Assembly (NCBI GenBank): GCA_963556145.1
Contig: OY744461.1
Location: 8,876,891 to 8,940,890, forward strand
Reading direction: 5' to 3'
Source of the DNA: Hygrocybe punicea
Lineage: Eukaryota; Basidiomycota; Agaricomycetes; Agaricales; Hygrophoraceae
DNA: 64,000 nt
The position numbers and the translations under genes are program-made. Below the pieces are notes generated by a model. It saw only the letters and a program-made list of their open reading frames with translations, did not search any database and was not told where the DNA came from. Positions 1 to 11,046 of the stretch are shown here, in pieces. Each line of letters starts with the position of its first letter. Within the stretch, counting starts at the first letter, position 1.

Positions 1-2475
1 ACAACCGCGCTGGGTTCAAGCGCGCGCCGGCCTTCCTGGAAGAGCCGCTGTGTTGCGGCATGTATGTGGGCGTGACCCTGAGAGTGTTGGTCACGCTCTG
101 GAAGCCTATACGTGTCCTCGGACCGCCGCTGTTTCCGTTCCTCCAACAGCCTGTGGAGGACACAAACGTGCGCCTGTCGCTCCAGGTCACCCACCCACCC
201 ATCCCACTCCACTTCACTATTATCCTCTGCACTGTCGTCGCTGTAAATGGTACCGGCGTCTCGGTCGTTTTCGTCAGCGGGGTCGCCGTTCTCTGTCGCA
301 TAGAGGTCGTCTGAATCTGGATCATATATTGCCGACGCAGGTGTTAATGGGCGACTAGGTATATAACTTGAGGTGTCTTCGTTCCGCCACACTTCGCTTG
401 CGCTCTCTGTATGCTCTGCGTGTCTGCGTAAGTCCTCGCCGACACCAACCCCATCCCATTTTCCCCAAAGGAACTCCCGGACCGCGGTGCTAGCATCACC
501 CACGCCGGCGCGCTGAGCGCGCTCTACAACCAGCATGCGCCACTCGGGGTATGGTACAACCCCGAAGGTCAACGGGAGCGTGGCGCGGAGGGTCTGCAAA
601 TACACTTCCCTCTCCTGATCTCCCTGCATCGCCTTGCCCATCCGCTTATACGGATGTGTGTACCTGTCATACGCGCGCCAGGGGTGGCGGTTGTACTTGA
701 TCGCGTGGGCGGGAAGATGATTGAGGACTGGGGAAGGCAGAGGGGTGGAGGGGGATGTAGGGCTGGGAAAAGGCGTTGTGGAACTGGTGTGTGCCTGGGG
801 CGAGCCCGAGGAGAAGGAAGGGACGAAGGAGGATAGCGGCGAGGGGAAGAGACGGTGGAGGATGCGGAGGATGCTTGTATACGCTAGAAGCGCATTAGAG
901 CCAATTTAGAGATACATGTTCACAGAGCAAATGATGATGAATGAAGTATGAACTCACCACCATCCTCTAGCATATCCAAAATAACCCATTCCCCCTCCCC
1001 TCCCTCCTCTGCCTCCTCTACTTCACGCGTCGTGAGGAAGGACGGGTCTTGTGGGGAAGAAACAGTGGACATTGGCGAGTGATCCCTCTCACGAGATCGG
1101 GGGCGCACAGACGGCTTCCTCCAAATCGGCGTAGCTGTGGTTGCGAAAGAATCTTTATCGCGCTGGGCTTCATCTACATGGGATTTTGGAGGCGAAGAGG
1201 CAAGGGCGTTGTGACCATGGCCTGAAGAAACGAGGGTAGGAGTTGATGATCTATTTCCCCCACGGCCAAAGCAGAACTTTGCGCAAACGATGTGGTAGGG
1301 TCCTGCAGGAACTAGAGAAGAGAAGTTTGTTCGGACCAAGTGGTCAGCGCCTCGTAGTGCGACCAGGGAAGAGAGCGGTAGTTGCTGTGGATTCGTATCC
1401 TGCAAACGGGAAGTTACAAAGGGGAGCGGATAGGGGGGTCAAAGGAGACTCACGTCCCGGTCCTTGCAGACGCTCAGCACACCGGAGCAGATGACGAGCC
1501 ACCGGTCCCTCCATTCTAGTTTCCTCTTTTTGGAGGCACGCTCAAGTTTCGCGGGAGCATCGCTGTCTTTGCCTCTGCCCTTCTTAGGTTTGCTATCGCT
1601 ATCTCTTCCCCTCTCCCTGCCCTTGCCCTTCTTTGGGCCATCGTCATCCCCAGGACTGCGAGCACCCCTCCTGTCGTCTTCTGGATCCGGATAGGCATGG
1701 AGATGGCCTACGCCGCCAACGACACGGACTGCGCGAACATGGGCTTCGAAGTACGGGGTAATATACTCGCTAGCGACAAGGCGGGGAAGGCGGATTACGA
1801 CGCCCGTACGATGAATCTCCAAGAGCTCAAAGGGACGCAGAGTGTACCATGAACCTTGGAAGTCATCTTCGAGGATCTGACCAGTGGAAAAGCGGATGAG
1901 GGTGTACTGGGTGAGGAGGTCGGCATCTGGACCGGTAGGATCCATCAGGTGCGAAGAGGACTCAAGGTCTACGATTGGTTGGGGGAGAGGTGGGGGCATT
2001 AAGGGAGGCGGTAAGGTCGGTGAGCGGACACGACGCCGACGGGTTGAAGGGTCAGTGTTCCCTGAGTACGCGGAGTCCAAGTCGGATGCAGGATCAGAAT
2101 CTTCGTGGAGATCGTCGGAGCCGGAGTCATTGTCAGCTTCGAGGGAAGAGTGAGTTCTAGAGGCAGGATGGGCAAAGCGAATTGGGGATATGGGGCGACG
2201 GCCAGGATAGGGAGCGAAGGTGATTGGGGAGGAAGGGCGGTGGCGAGAGGGGTTTAGGTCTACGGGTGCTGGGAGATTAGCTGGCTTGAACCTGGACAGC
2301 AACCAGAACTTGAGGTGCTTGATCTTCCAGGCTGGGTCAACATGGGTTACGAGCCACTGGTCGTGGGGCACTGCAACAGAGTTATTGGGTCTGTCAGAGA
2401 GATACAGTATAATAAACACTGACCGAATCGACAGGCAATCGTAACCTCCGAGACTTTCGCTGCCGTGGTCGCCAT
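1..2475 (-). CDS. PH-like domain protein, 3' end beyond window
   Basis: Four exons are visible: 2475..2424, 2370..1454, 1399..958 and 883..<1. Reading phase is kept across all three introns (gtcagt/ttgcag, gtgagt/ttgcag, gtgagt/ttctag), and the last exon stays open to the window edge, giving more than 760 codons without a stop. The start is the ATG at 2475; upstream alternatives in this frame are not ATG. The N-terminal ~50 residues (including WLVTHVDPAWKIKHLKFWLL) look like a compact ubiquitin-like or adaptor fold. A Ser/Pro/Asp-rich linker follows, then a Lys-rich stretch (PKKGKGRERGR), then a PH-like segment beginning WRDRWLVICSGVLSVCKDRD near residue 305, spanning the second intron. The C-terminal part is acidic (YDPDSDDLY, YSDDSAEDNSEVEWDGW). 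The PH-like call is inferred from the W-x-x-R-W pattern and following beta-strand spacing; ligand and pathway are unknown. This looks like an ordinary host gene beside a repeat-rich tract. Confidence 0.75.
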
Positions 2476-3790
2476 CACTGAGCACCACTGACTACTGGCA
2501 GGTCAATCAAAGATCGCGTGGGTCGCCTACTCGGGCACGAGCTTGCCACGCCTTTGGACAAATTAGGGCGCATCTGGATATCGCTCAAATTTTATTTCAC
2601 CGGAGATGACAACCAGTTATGGAATACATAGGCTATGTTCTTGACCGTCTTGTTACATTAAAAAACACAGTTGCAACACAGGGTGCACAGTAGGATACCA
2701 TGTAGGAGAAATTACTTGACAAGTATACCAAATATCCTTACCATAATGTTAAACATGGTATTGTATCAGTATTCAGAATGGAACTACAATAATTTGGTTC
2801 AAATTCATGTAAAAAATCTCACTTTTATTGTGTAAATGGGATCAACCCTTTGTTTAACTACTGGGTCATAATCTGCTGCACAGATCATAGATAGTATCCC
2901 AGATTTGACCCTGTAGGAGTTTGAAATTTATGTTATGTCTGGGTCTGTGTTTTATCCTAAACCGCCAATGAAAAACATTTACCAAATCCTAAATTAGAAA
3001 GTAGGTTTCCCATGCATACTTTGCATGAACAGTTGTCATTCCTCTTGGTCAATCCAGGCTTGCTGTGAAGTCAAATGTCCTTGGTGATAGGGTTAGGATG
3101 TTCCAGCCAGAACACCCTAACCCTACACAAGTCGGTGATCCCAAGAAGAAGATTACTGGAAATGGAAAGGTCATTGATAATCAGTCAGCCTCAGGCATGC
3201 ATAACAGCTATTGTAGGTGTCAGAGGGGGTGGCTCATTGGCAGTTCCTGGGTGGTATTGGGTGGCAGGGACTCCAGTAAGTGAACACGAGCATTCGCTCT
3301 GCATTGTGGACAGTGAGCAGCAATTGTGATAGGATTAGTAATAAATCTGAGTGTGAAAATACATCGCTGAGCTTACAAATCTAGTCTAGGATGCTGTTTA
3401 TGCCTAGGAGGGGGGTACTGACCCCCTTCCTAGAAATGAGGTTTGGGAGGGGGGTTGAATTTCACATGGACCCTTGATGGACCAAAGCCATGGCTCGGCT
3501 TGTTGGCATAACCATTTATATTTAGAAATTAGGACCCATCCTAATGCGACGGATTCGCACCCACTGGGAAGTAATCCATCACACTGAACCTAGAAGTAAT
3601 CCATTGCACTGAACCTAGAACATATCCTAGAATTGACTGCTTAGGAATTTGCAAATAAAACCTGAGTCTGAGTCTGTGTACAGTCCCAAACCATAGCCCA
3701 AAAACATAACTGAATTTCACAAATCATATATTTGAAAAGCCTTGTTTCTTACACGCCAACAACATGCTTTGTGATGCTTGCACCTCACTA
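2476..3790. other. Intergenic, no gene; hairpins and a short tandem repeat
   Basis: No ORF here has convincing coding character. Three structured spots are visible. A 15-bp near-perfect inverted repeat lies at 3089-3124 (AGGGTTAGG...CCTAACCCT). A 13-bp stem with a 4-nt ACTG loop lies at 3404-3433 (CTAGGA...TCCTAG). A 25-bp unit is duplicated head to tail at 3568-3592 and 3593-3617, differing at two bases. The region is AT-rich and sits between the host gene and a Harbinger relic, so it may contain decayed transposon termini that I could not delimit. Confidence 0.6.
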
Positions 3791-5063
3791 ATGGCTGAAG
3801 AAGAAGAACTAGAGGATGATATAGAGATGTGGTATCAGCAAGCTGTTATACTTGCAGCCTTTTTTGGTGTTGGGATCCTGGCATCTTGCTGAATCCAGAG
3901 AGAAATACATCACACTGCACATCAGTATTTGACTTGGCCTTCTCTTCTCCCTAATCTGCATGCCGGCACTCCCTGGCAAGCCCTCTATACTTGCAAGGGC
4001 AATGGAGCATTCATAACTGCAGTCAGCCTGGATGTCACAACATTTCATCTCATACTCTCCAGCAGTTTTGAGGCTGGTTGGAATGCCCTTGTCATCCCTT
4101 GCACAGACATTGCTTCCATGGCTATTCCCTGTTCCTACTGCAGATCACTTGATGCTGCAGGTGCCTTGGGCCTATCACTACATTATCTCACCTCCACTTC
4201 ACCCACGAAAGCATTGAGTCTCATTTTTGCACTCGTTCCAGCAACTTTCCAATGGTACCTTCAATTTTCATTATCCCTTCTCCTATCAACTCTCTACGCT
4301 ATGCCTGAAGCTCAAATTACCTGGCTGAAGGGTGATGAGTTTGAATGCTACAACGACTTGATTGTCCAGTGCCACCCTCTACTTATGGGCGCTTTTGCAA
4401 ACACGGATGGACTCAACCTTCATGTTGAAACCTCTGCTGATGCCGAGATTGAAAATGCAACCTAGAATGGGTGGCTCCATGAACACTTCATCGGTAATGT
4501 CTTTACTTTCACTCCCACAGGTATTTTTCGAGCAAATGTCCTGGTAAACAAAACTAACTGATTTTAATAGGTGAGATAATTGCTTGCAAGGTCAATGCAC
4601 CTGGGAGTTGGCATGACTCCTGGGTAGCATTGCCTATCTATGAAAAACTTCTCAGGGAAATGCTGGATGGATACTATATAGTGGCTGATGCTGCTTTCCC
4701 ATGAGGGGCACAGTCCATTGAAGGCCAGATCAAAGTGCCAGTCACAGCCAGCACCCAACTACCAAATGATCCTGCTGCACTCAAGCAACTTCTTGTGTTC
4801 AACTGGCAACTTCTTTCATATTGACAAACCGTGGAGTGGGGCAACAGAGCACTCCTGGGAGCATTTGGCCGACCAATTCATGACCATTCTGCCTGGAGCA
4901 ACCTTCTTGAAAACAGTGTCTGGCTTCATAATCTGTGCATGTGCTTGGTAGGCCTTAACCAAATACATATCATATATATGCCATTGTGGACTGTGAGTTG
5001 GGAAGAGACCATTTGGGATTGCTTTGAGAATAGGTTTTTTTCTCTACCTCTGTTACATTTTTC
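3791..5063 (+). pseudogene. Harbinger/PIF-type transposase (DDE_Tnp_4) relic
   Basis: The frame starting at ATG 3791 (MAEEEELEDDIEMWYQQAV) reads through a transposase of the PIF/Harbinger (HARBI1-like) type found in basidiomycetes. Diagnostic blocks in order: RSLDAAGALGLSLHYL, HPLLMGAFANTDGLNL (first catalytic Asp), EIENAT.NGWLHEHF, CKVNAPGSWHDSWVALPIY, GYYIVADAAFP (second Asp), and VEWGNRALLGAFGRP (Glu), ending near NQIHIIYMPLW. An intron fits at about 4521-4570. Four in-frame stops break it: TGA near 3892, TAG near 4462, TGA near 4702 and TGA near 4819. At least two of these (before GAQ and before QTVEWGN) replace an Arg conserved in the family, consistent with CGA to TGA decay. Catalytic positions remain visible. 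I could not recognise terminal inverted repeats or a target duplication. Confidence 0.85.
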
Positions 5064-5276
5064 AACTCCGCAACTCTGATTCCAACTCCGGTACCCACCA
5101 TGATGATTCCGCTTTACCACACCTTCCTTTTTCATTCCAATTTGCCTTTTGTCTTCTTTTGGACATCGTTGTTTATTCTTGTTCTTGTTCTCTTCTTATC
5201 CTTTCTTCTAGAACAATTCAGACCAACCATGGACATGCCCTTGCTGCACCCAAATAGTTGCCTTGCCAATGGACGT
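5064..5276. other. Pyrimidine-rich spacer
   Basis: No gene seen. The stretch from about 5100 to 5215 is strongly pyrimidine-biased (C/T runs) and borders the 5' long terminal repeat of the gag element. Confidence 0.4.
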
Positions 5277-5424
5277 TGGAGTGGTAGCGAGGATGGATCA
5301 CGTGACTCAGTTCTCATGGTTGATCCAGTGAGTTAGCAGATCTGGATGTAGTAGATACCCTATCCTAGTCTTTCCGATGCACGCATCCTCTGAGCACCCC
5401 GAGGGTACCCCTGGTACCTCTCCA
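5277..5424 (+). repeat. 5' LTR of the gag element (148 bp)
   Basis: Direct repeat partner of 11047-11194: same length, three C/T differences by eye. Termini TGGAG...CTCCA. It contains an ATG followed by a short open stretch and a GTGAGT donor-like site, so transcripts could start or splice here. Confidence 0.75.
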
Positions 5425-6059
5425 CCTGGTGATGAGAGTGTGGTTTGAACCCATGCGCACTGCATTTGCTCCATTTTCCACTCCCTAGCCTGCTTGCTTT
5501 GACCTGCCATATCTCCCTCAACTCCAATGTCGGATTACCAAAGGCTTTTTGTGTTTTTGGGCTCATCTGGGGACCCAGCAGACTGGCTGAGCCTGGTGGA
5601 CCGCGAAGTTGTCTTGGGGAACAGTGACCGCGATAAAATCGAGATATTCGCCGGCAAAATCGCTGACACAGCAAAACACTGGTTCCTTGAGCTTCCGAAA
5701 CAGCTATGAAAACATTGGCCCATAGTTCGGGAACTATTTGTCACTCGGTGGATTGACAAACTCAGTCCCAATGCCTTGGCAGCCAAAGGGTCCTCGTTAT
5801 AGTGTTGCCGAAGTTCAGTTCGGTCCGGTTCCGACCCTTTTTGGCGGAACCGCGAACTGAACTTCGGGTCTGGTTTGGCGCATGGCCAAACCTGGACGCA
5901 GACGGCGTCAAACCGTCTCTCCGCGTTCGGTCTGGGTTCAGACACGGTCTGAAACCCAGACTGAGGTGGGCTCACCCCGTCCGTTGTCATGATCCAAAAA
6001 GGATTCGGATCAAAACATAGCAATATGCTGTCACTAGTCACCATCCCTACAGCACACAT

Positions 6060-6300
6060 CACATTACAAGGACCATTCATACTGGAATGCCCCCATCTGC
6101 ATATGGAGTAGAAAGGAATACCCTTATCTGCATATAGGACACACAGGAAATCCTTATCTGCACATAGGACATACATGAAACCCTTATCTAAACAAGGGAC
6201 ATGTAAGGAAACCCTTATCTACAGAAGGGACATACAAGAAAACCCTTATCTATGCAGAGGAAATGAAGGAATACCCTTATCTTAACTGATAAGGCCCCCA
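6060..6300 (+). repeat. Tandem ~35-bp repeats (CCCTTATCT...AGGGACA type)
   Basis: Within hAT-C, five to six imperfect units carrying CCCTTATCTRC followed by AGGACA/AGGGACA are arranged head to tail. Downstream, 6600-6950 holds many TATGACTC/GAGTCATA words in both orientations, ending in a TATATATAG box near 6968. This resembles the U3 region of an LTR or a strong promoter captured by the hAT element; the ends of such an LTR could not be found. Confidence 0.5.
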
Positions 6301-6959
6301 AAACATCTTATCAGAGGCCAAAGAAGCACAAGAAGCACAGCCACATCCTTATCTCCAATCATAGAGATAACACATGCCACCCATCATTCCCTGATCAAGA
6401 AGCACATCACATTTCATATCAATTGATCAAATACAGCCCAGCCCAGATCTTATCTTTTTCTTAACTGATAAGGATACACACATGGCATGGCATCAATTGA
6501 TCAAGAAGCACAGCCTCAGGAAGATGATTCTAGAAGCATAGCCTGGCACAGCCCTTGCCTTTGATTCACACACCCAAGATTGGACCAGCAACATGACTCA
6601 CTCCCATCAAATGTGACTCATTGGTCTATCCATGACAAATTATGACCCTTATGACATACTCATGACCCCCCATGACTCATTATGACCACCCATGACTAAT
6701 TATGACTATTTCTGACTCATTATGCCCCCTCCTTTGATTATAATACCTATGTGACTCATTAATTGACTCTGTATGAGTCACAAACCCATGCCTTCCTTTC
6801 TTATGACTCCTTATGAGTCATAACCCCCCCATGCCTTTCATCATTATGACTCCTTATGAGTCATAAACCTATGCCTCTCCCCTATATGACTCCCTATGAG
6901 TCATATCCTATGCTCTCCATTTCATATACCATTCTATGACTCAGTATGACTCCTGCTGT

Positions 6960-6980
6960 AGAATAGGTATATATAGAGCC
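6960..6980 (+). promoter_or_regulatory. TATA-like box (GTATATATAGAG)
   Basis: A strong TATATATAG motif follows a block of palindromic TATGACTC/GAGTCATA words, which resemble bZIP (AP-1/Gcn4-type TGACTC) sites. It is followed by a pyrimidine-rich stretch without a recognisable protein. Likely a captured promoter or LTR promoter. Confidence 0.35.
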
Positions 6981-7854
6981 CAGTTTCTGCTGGAGATGGC
7001 TCAGTCACCTAATCTGACAGGCCCAGTCACAGGACAGTCCCTCTCCCAGATTCTGATTCACCCCTCTGTGTTTGTTTGTATTACTTGTGTAGTAGTACTT
7101 CAAATACCAATTGCAGTTCAAGTCATCATTCATTTGTTTAAGAATATCAATTGCAGTTATATTGATACTCCCTTATTACTTGTTTGATATATTTTCTTTG
7201 TGTTCTGTCACGTAGTACAGTCACATTCATCTTCTTTCAAGTTCTATTGATCATCACCAAAGATATCCCAGTACTTTATTCTGCACTAGTAGCCAATGTG
7301 CGTTTGAAGCTTCGGAATAAAGTCCGATATCTTGATTATCAATTCTACTTGCCTATTGTTCAGTTCATTCATTCTGTACATAGTATTTTGTCACACCTCC
7401 CTTTTGTCTGACATCTACTGTTACATTGCCCATCGCCCATCATCTACCACCCATCGTCCATAATCTATCGCTCATCTCTGTTGTACCTCTGCTCATTGTA
7501 TACTTGCTACTTGTATACTTGACTGTTGTACACTTGTTCATCTTACACTGTTCATACTTGCTTGAGTTATTATCTGCTTATACTCTTGCATACCTCTTGT
7601 CACTCAAAGTCTTTACCTTTAGTAGGGAAGACCTCACTGTTCACTCATCCTCTAAAAGTCATACATCTGACTTATATTATTGTCAAGTATTTGTTGTATC
7701 TTTCAAAGCTAACCTTTGATAGGATTCACACCACAACCCCACCACCCAACAGAATAACCCAGAGTTATAGAAGAGCTAAATCCTTGTTCCCAAAGGACAA
7801 CAAGGTAATTTCCCGATCAACGACGCACTCCGGAAACCCTTGGTGTGGATTTGT

Positions 7855-8636
7855 TCAAACACTTCCCACGCAAAACACCGTTCTCCTCGCAAATGGCAGG
7901 CACGTATCAATAGATACGGCGCTGCACTTCGCGAGGTAGATGGGTGCTGGGGAGCCCTCCGGTGTCCCCGAGGGATGTGGAGGGATGGGGAGTCTTGTCC
8001 CATGGTCCCTGCGTGGCATTGCCGGCGCTGCTGCTGCCAACCGTTGTCCTCGTCGGGGTGGTGGTATGGTTGTGGTGGTGTTGCTGCCACGGCTGCTGCT
8101 GCTGCTGTCGCCGTTGCCGCTGTCGCTGTTGCTGCTGCTGCTGGCATTGCTGCTGCCGCTGCTGGACGTCGCCGTCGCCGTTGCCTTGCTGCCGCTGGTG
8201 GTGGTGGTGTTGCGGCTGTCCGTGTCCGTTGGCATTGGATGGCTTGGTGCAGCAGCTGCTGCTGCTGCTGCCGGTACTGCTGTTGTCCTCGTCGGGTGGT
8301 GGTATGGTCGCGGCGGTGTTGCTGCCACGGCGTTGCTGCTGTGGCCGGCATTGCTGCTGTGGCCGGCGTTGCTGCTGTTGCCGGCGCTGCTGCTGCTGCT
8401 GCTGTCATCGTTGTTGCCGTTGCCGTTCCATCGTCGTTGTTGATGTTGCTGTTGCCGTTGCCACCGCTGGTGGTGGTGGTGGTGGTGGTGGTGTTGCGGC
8501 TGTCCCGCGTCCATTGGCATCACGTTGGCATTGGGAACCACATGGTGGTGTGCTCGCGATGTGGTCGGGGTCGAGTTTCCTGTAACAGATAATATTAGCA
8601 AAGGTAATATAATTGATGACACTCACCTGTATTCAT
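7855..8636 (-). CDS. Low-complexity His/Gln/Ser/Ala-rich ORF inside hAT-C
   Basis: A two-exon model fits: ATG at 8636, first exon 8636..8627, intron with GTGAGT donor and TTACAG acceptor, second exon 8579..7855, total 735 nt (244 aa plus stop). The product begins MNTGNSTPTTSRAHHH and carries an eight-His run, Gln/Arg runs, repeated NAGHSS units and poly-Ala. This arises from CTG/GGT microsatellite-like DNA. No domain is recognised, and such DNA is open in several frames (the plus strand is also open), so translation is doubtful. In favour: the intron has good signals. Just upstream on this strand a 14-15-bp perfect hairpin overlaps the start codon. Confidence 0.3.
7940..8520. repeat. GC-rich triplet/minisatellite tract (CTG, GGT, GCC)
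   Basis: About 580 bp made mostly of GCTGCTGCTG, GGTGGTGGT and repeated units such as GGCATTGCTGCTGTGGCC. The composition contrasts sharply with the AT-rich DNA just outside. Strand asymmetry (G on plus, C on minus) keeps several frames open. Confidence 0.8.
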
Positions 8637-8665
8637 GAACGCGACATTGACAATGTCGCGTTCAT
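8635..8665. repeat. Perfect hairpin, 15-bp stem and 1-nt loop
   Basis: TGAACGCGACATTG at 8636-8649 is followed by A and then its exact reverse complement at 8651-8664, with one more A-T pair outside. It overlaps the putative start of the minus-strand ORF in hAT-C. Such a stem in a leader could block translation or mark an excision scar; function unknown. Confidence 0.8.
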
Positions 8666-11046
8666 TGGCCTTGTGTTGTTGCGGGGTTGGTGAAGAAAAG
8701 CTGATGGTCACATGATACCGTTTAACACGGAAAAGTAAGTAAAGAAATACGAAAAACAAATGAAATAAATACCTTAAAAATATCCACGTTCGTGGTTTGG
8801 ACGCGGTTTGGAGCTGTTCAGGAAATCCGGCTGGCCTCGAAACCCTGAACCAAACCCGCGGTCCAGTTCAGCATTTGGCTGAACTTAGACTGAACCTAGG
8901 GTTCGGTTCGGGGTTTGAACCGGGTTCGGCTAGGTTCGGAACCGAACTACGGCAACACTACCTCGTTACTCCAAAGTCTGGACCCTTTACAGTCCGAAAC
9001 ATTTATGCTCGATGTCTTCTTCACACAACCAACCTCAGACGACTTAGAATCCCATTTACCAGAAGTACGAGGTACATCAGCTACTACCACAACAACTACA
9101 GCCTTAGGAACAGAGGCACACATCGCGAATTCAAACATCATATTGGGCACCGCAACTTCCGAGGACAGAGTACAGAGTACAGAACAAAATGTGAACTTCG
9201 AGGACAGAGTACAGAGAACATTGGACACAATAGAGGCCGTTTACCAAAAGAGGACGGAGGAATATGAGGAACGAGCGCGTCTGAAAATCGCGCTAGCATT
9301 TGAAGAAGGACGCAACACAGGGATTGCCGAAGAACCCCAGCGTTGGGTCACACTAGTGTCAACAAACATCTTTACACCCGCCCAAACAACAGCACAAAAC
9401 GAGCCGTCGACCTGCGCTTCCGTGGCAACTCAATGACGACTGCCCACCGCGACCCAACCAGAGCTGTGCACCAACACCTCCGTTTCGTCGCAAACGGACC
9501 CACCCCCTTGCACCAACACGTCAACGCAAGCAAATGCGGCACCCCCAGCGCAAAAACACGTCCCAGCACCCATAACCGTCGACCCAAACACACCAAAAAC
9601 AGTGACAGCTGCGCCGGAGCACGCCATGTCCCCATCAAGCACCCAAACTGCCCCATCCATGCACGAAAACATGCCCCAGCACACCACAGCGCACCTACCC
9701 TCACCACGAATAACGACGTTCGTGCCCGAACATGCCACCTTGCTATTGCCCACCCAAATGACGCCACTGGTTTATATTTCCACGGCAGCACAGCAGCAAC
9801 CACCCTCCCGCACCTCAACATCAATGCAGACGGCTCCAAACACGAACACGAACACGACCCCACCAGTCCCACTCCCAGAGCTGACTACAGCGCTCGTGCC
9901 GAGGCACGTCCCCTCGCCCGAATCTCAACAGAAGACGCGGCATGTGTCCACATTCACCCAGAGACCACCAGCCCCACTAACAGAGATGCCCAAACGCCCC
10001 GCAAACCCCGTTCCCAGCATATATGCGTGGCCCACAGACCTACCCACACCCGCGTCGATCCCAAACCCTGAGTCTACCCCACTCGCCTGTCCCACGAAAC
10101 TACATGCGTCCAAACCCTCAGCAAGCCACGATGCCACCGTCCACGTGCCGCAACTGCGAACACCGAGGTCCAATGGTGTCGAAGCACGAGTGGACGACTA
10201 CGCGAAGTCCGGGGAGGGTGAACAGAAGCAGACGACAATGGACACGAGAGAAGGGGACAGAGACAGCGCAGAAAAGAGGGCAAACGAGGAAATGAGGTAA
10301 GCAGGGACGGGGACAGAGGAAGTAAACGTGGAACCATTGAAGAGCACAACAAGCAAGGAGCCTGGGATGTACCAGGACAACAAAACCGCCGAACGGACAG
10401 TCGCGAATGCTCCCGTTCATGTGTCCAGCCCCACACCGTCAGTCATGTCCACATCAACTGTTCGACCCACACCCCGCCTGTTCAGCTGGGCCGAAGACAC
10501 AGTGCATATCCCCATTTACATTACCACCATGACGAGGAACACCCCACGCGACACATCTGCCCTTAGACCCTCCACCAGGCCATTTACTGCTTCGTGACAC
10601 TGCATTCGACAATCTACCCCACGCATACAACCCTGATGCACATTCCCCACACCGTCCGGCCCCATTTTCACTCGAAGCCACCCCCACGGCATTGGCCCTG
10701 GGAGACCCACTATCACCTGACCCTTTGTCTCTGTTGACTCACCACCCCCTGACCTGACGTACCCTGATTGGGATCGTGATCCCCGTCTTTGCGATTTGAG
10801 TAGGACACTGATAGCCCTGGGTTGGACCAAACCGGAGTAGTCGTTTCAAGTGTTGTTTTGTGGACTCATCATTTCTTTTTGCTCTTGGACACTTTCCCCT
10901 TTCGCCTTCTCCTTCCGCTCCCCATTTCTCTCTCTTTCCTGTCCTTGTTTCTTCTTTTACTTGATGTGCTCAATCTTTTTCTCTTTCTTTTCTCTTTCTT
11001 CCCTTTTGATAGCGACGAGGGCGTTGCTATGTGGAGGAGGGGCACT

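Larger units (their letters stand above)
5800..8960. mobile_element. hAT-C: non-autonomous hAT transposon, 3,161 bp
   Basis: The target octamer CCTCGTTA is duplicated exactly at 5792-5799 and 8961-8968. The element ends are inverted: left TAGTGTTGCCGAAGTTC, right (read inward) TAGTGTTGCCGTAGTTC, i.e. 11 identical bases, one mismatch, then AGTTC. An 8-bp duplication plus a T-A-G-T-G start is the hAT signature. Subterminal regions (5811-6000 and 8790-8945) are packed with GGTTCGG/CCGAAC-type words in both orientations, the usual transposase-binding architecture. No transposase is encoded. The interior holds an AT-rich, promoter-like region and a low-complexity minus-strand ORF. It lies inside the gag ORF of the LTR element. 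Confidence 0.9.
5527..10300 (+). pseudogene. Gag-like protein ORF, split by a hAT insertion
   Basis: The ORF begins at ATG 5527 and reads ..GSSGDPADWLSLVDREVV..KIEIFAGKIADTAKHWF, then HWPIVRELFVTRW. This is the layout of a retrotransposon gag N-terminal domain: helical, D-P-A-D-W-L start and paired Trp positions near the W-P-x-V-R motif. The frame is interrupted after 5799 by a hAT element. It resumes after the duplicated target at 8969 in the matching phase (Leu-Leu-Gln-Ser-Leu-Asp), then runs through a Thr/Pro/His-rich tail to 10300. In-frame stops lie at 5707 (TGA) and 9434 (TGA). No CCHC knuckle is visible. The tail repeats short Pro/Thr-rich segments of the TAPPTHE type. Confidence 0.6.

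Noticed and set aside
5277..5424. SINE or MITE explanation for the 148-bp repeat
   Set aside because: A box A-like word is present but no convincing box B. Inverted ends are only about five bases perfect, and the two copies flank a gag ORF with PPT- and PBS-like signals, so LTR is preferred. SINE/MITE stays the alternative.
6030..7740. Solo LTR inside hAT-C
   Set aside because: The promoter-like composition fits, but I found no TG...CA ends with a matching short target duplication.
7840..8592. Long plus-strand open frames over the CTG/GGT tract
   Set aside because: Several frames are open at once because of triplet-repeat composition. Only the minus frame has a plausible intron and start, and even that is doubtful.
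9343..10071. His/Thr/Pro-rich plus-strand frame
   Set aside because: It is a shadow of the gag frame, which continues in another phase through 9434 with a single stop.
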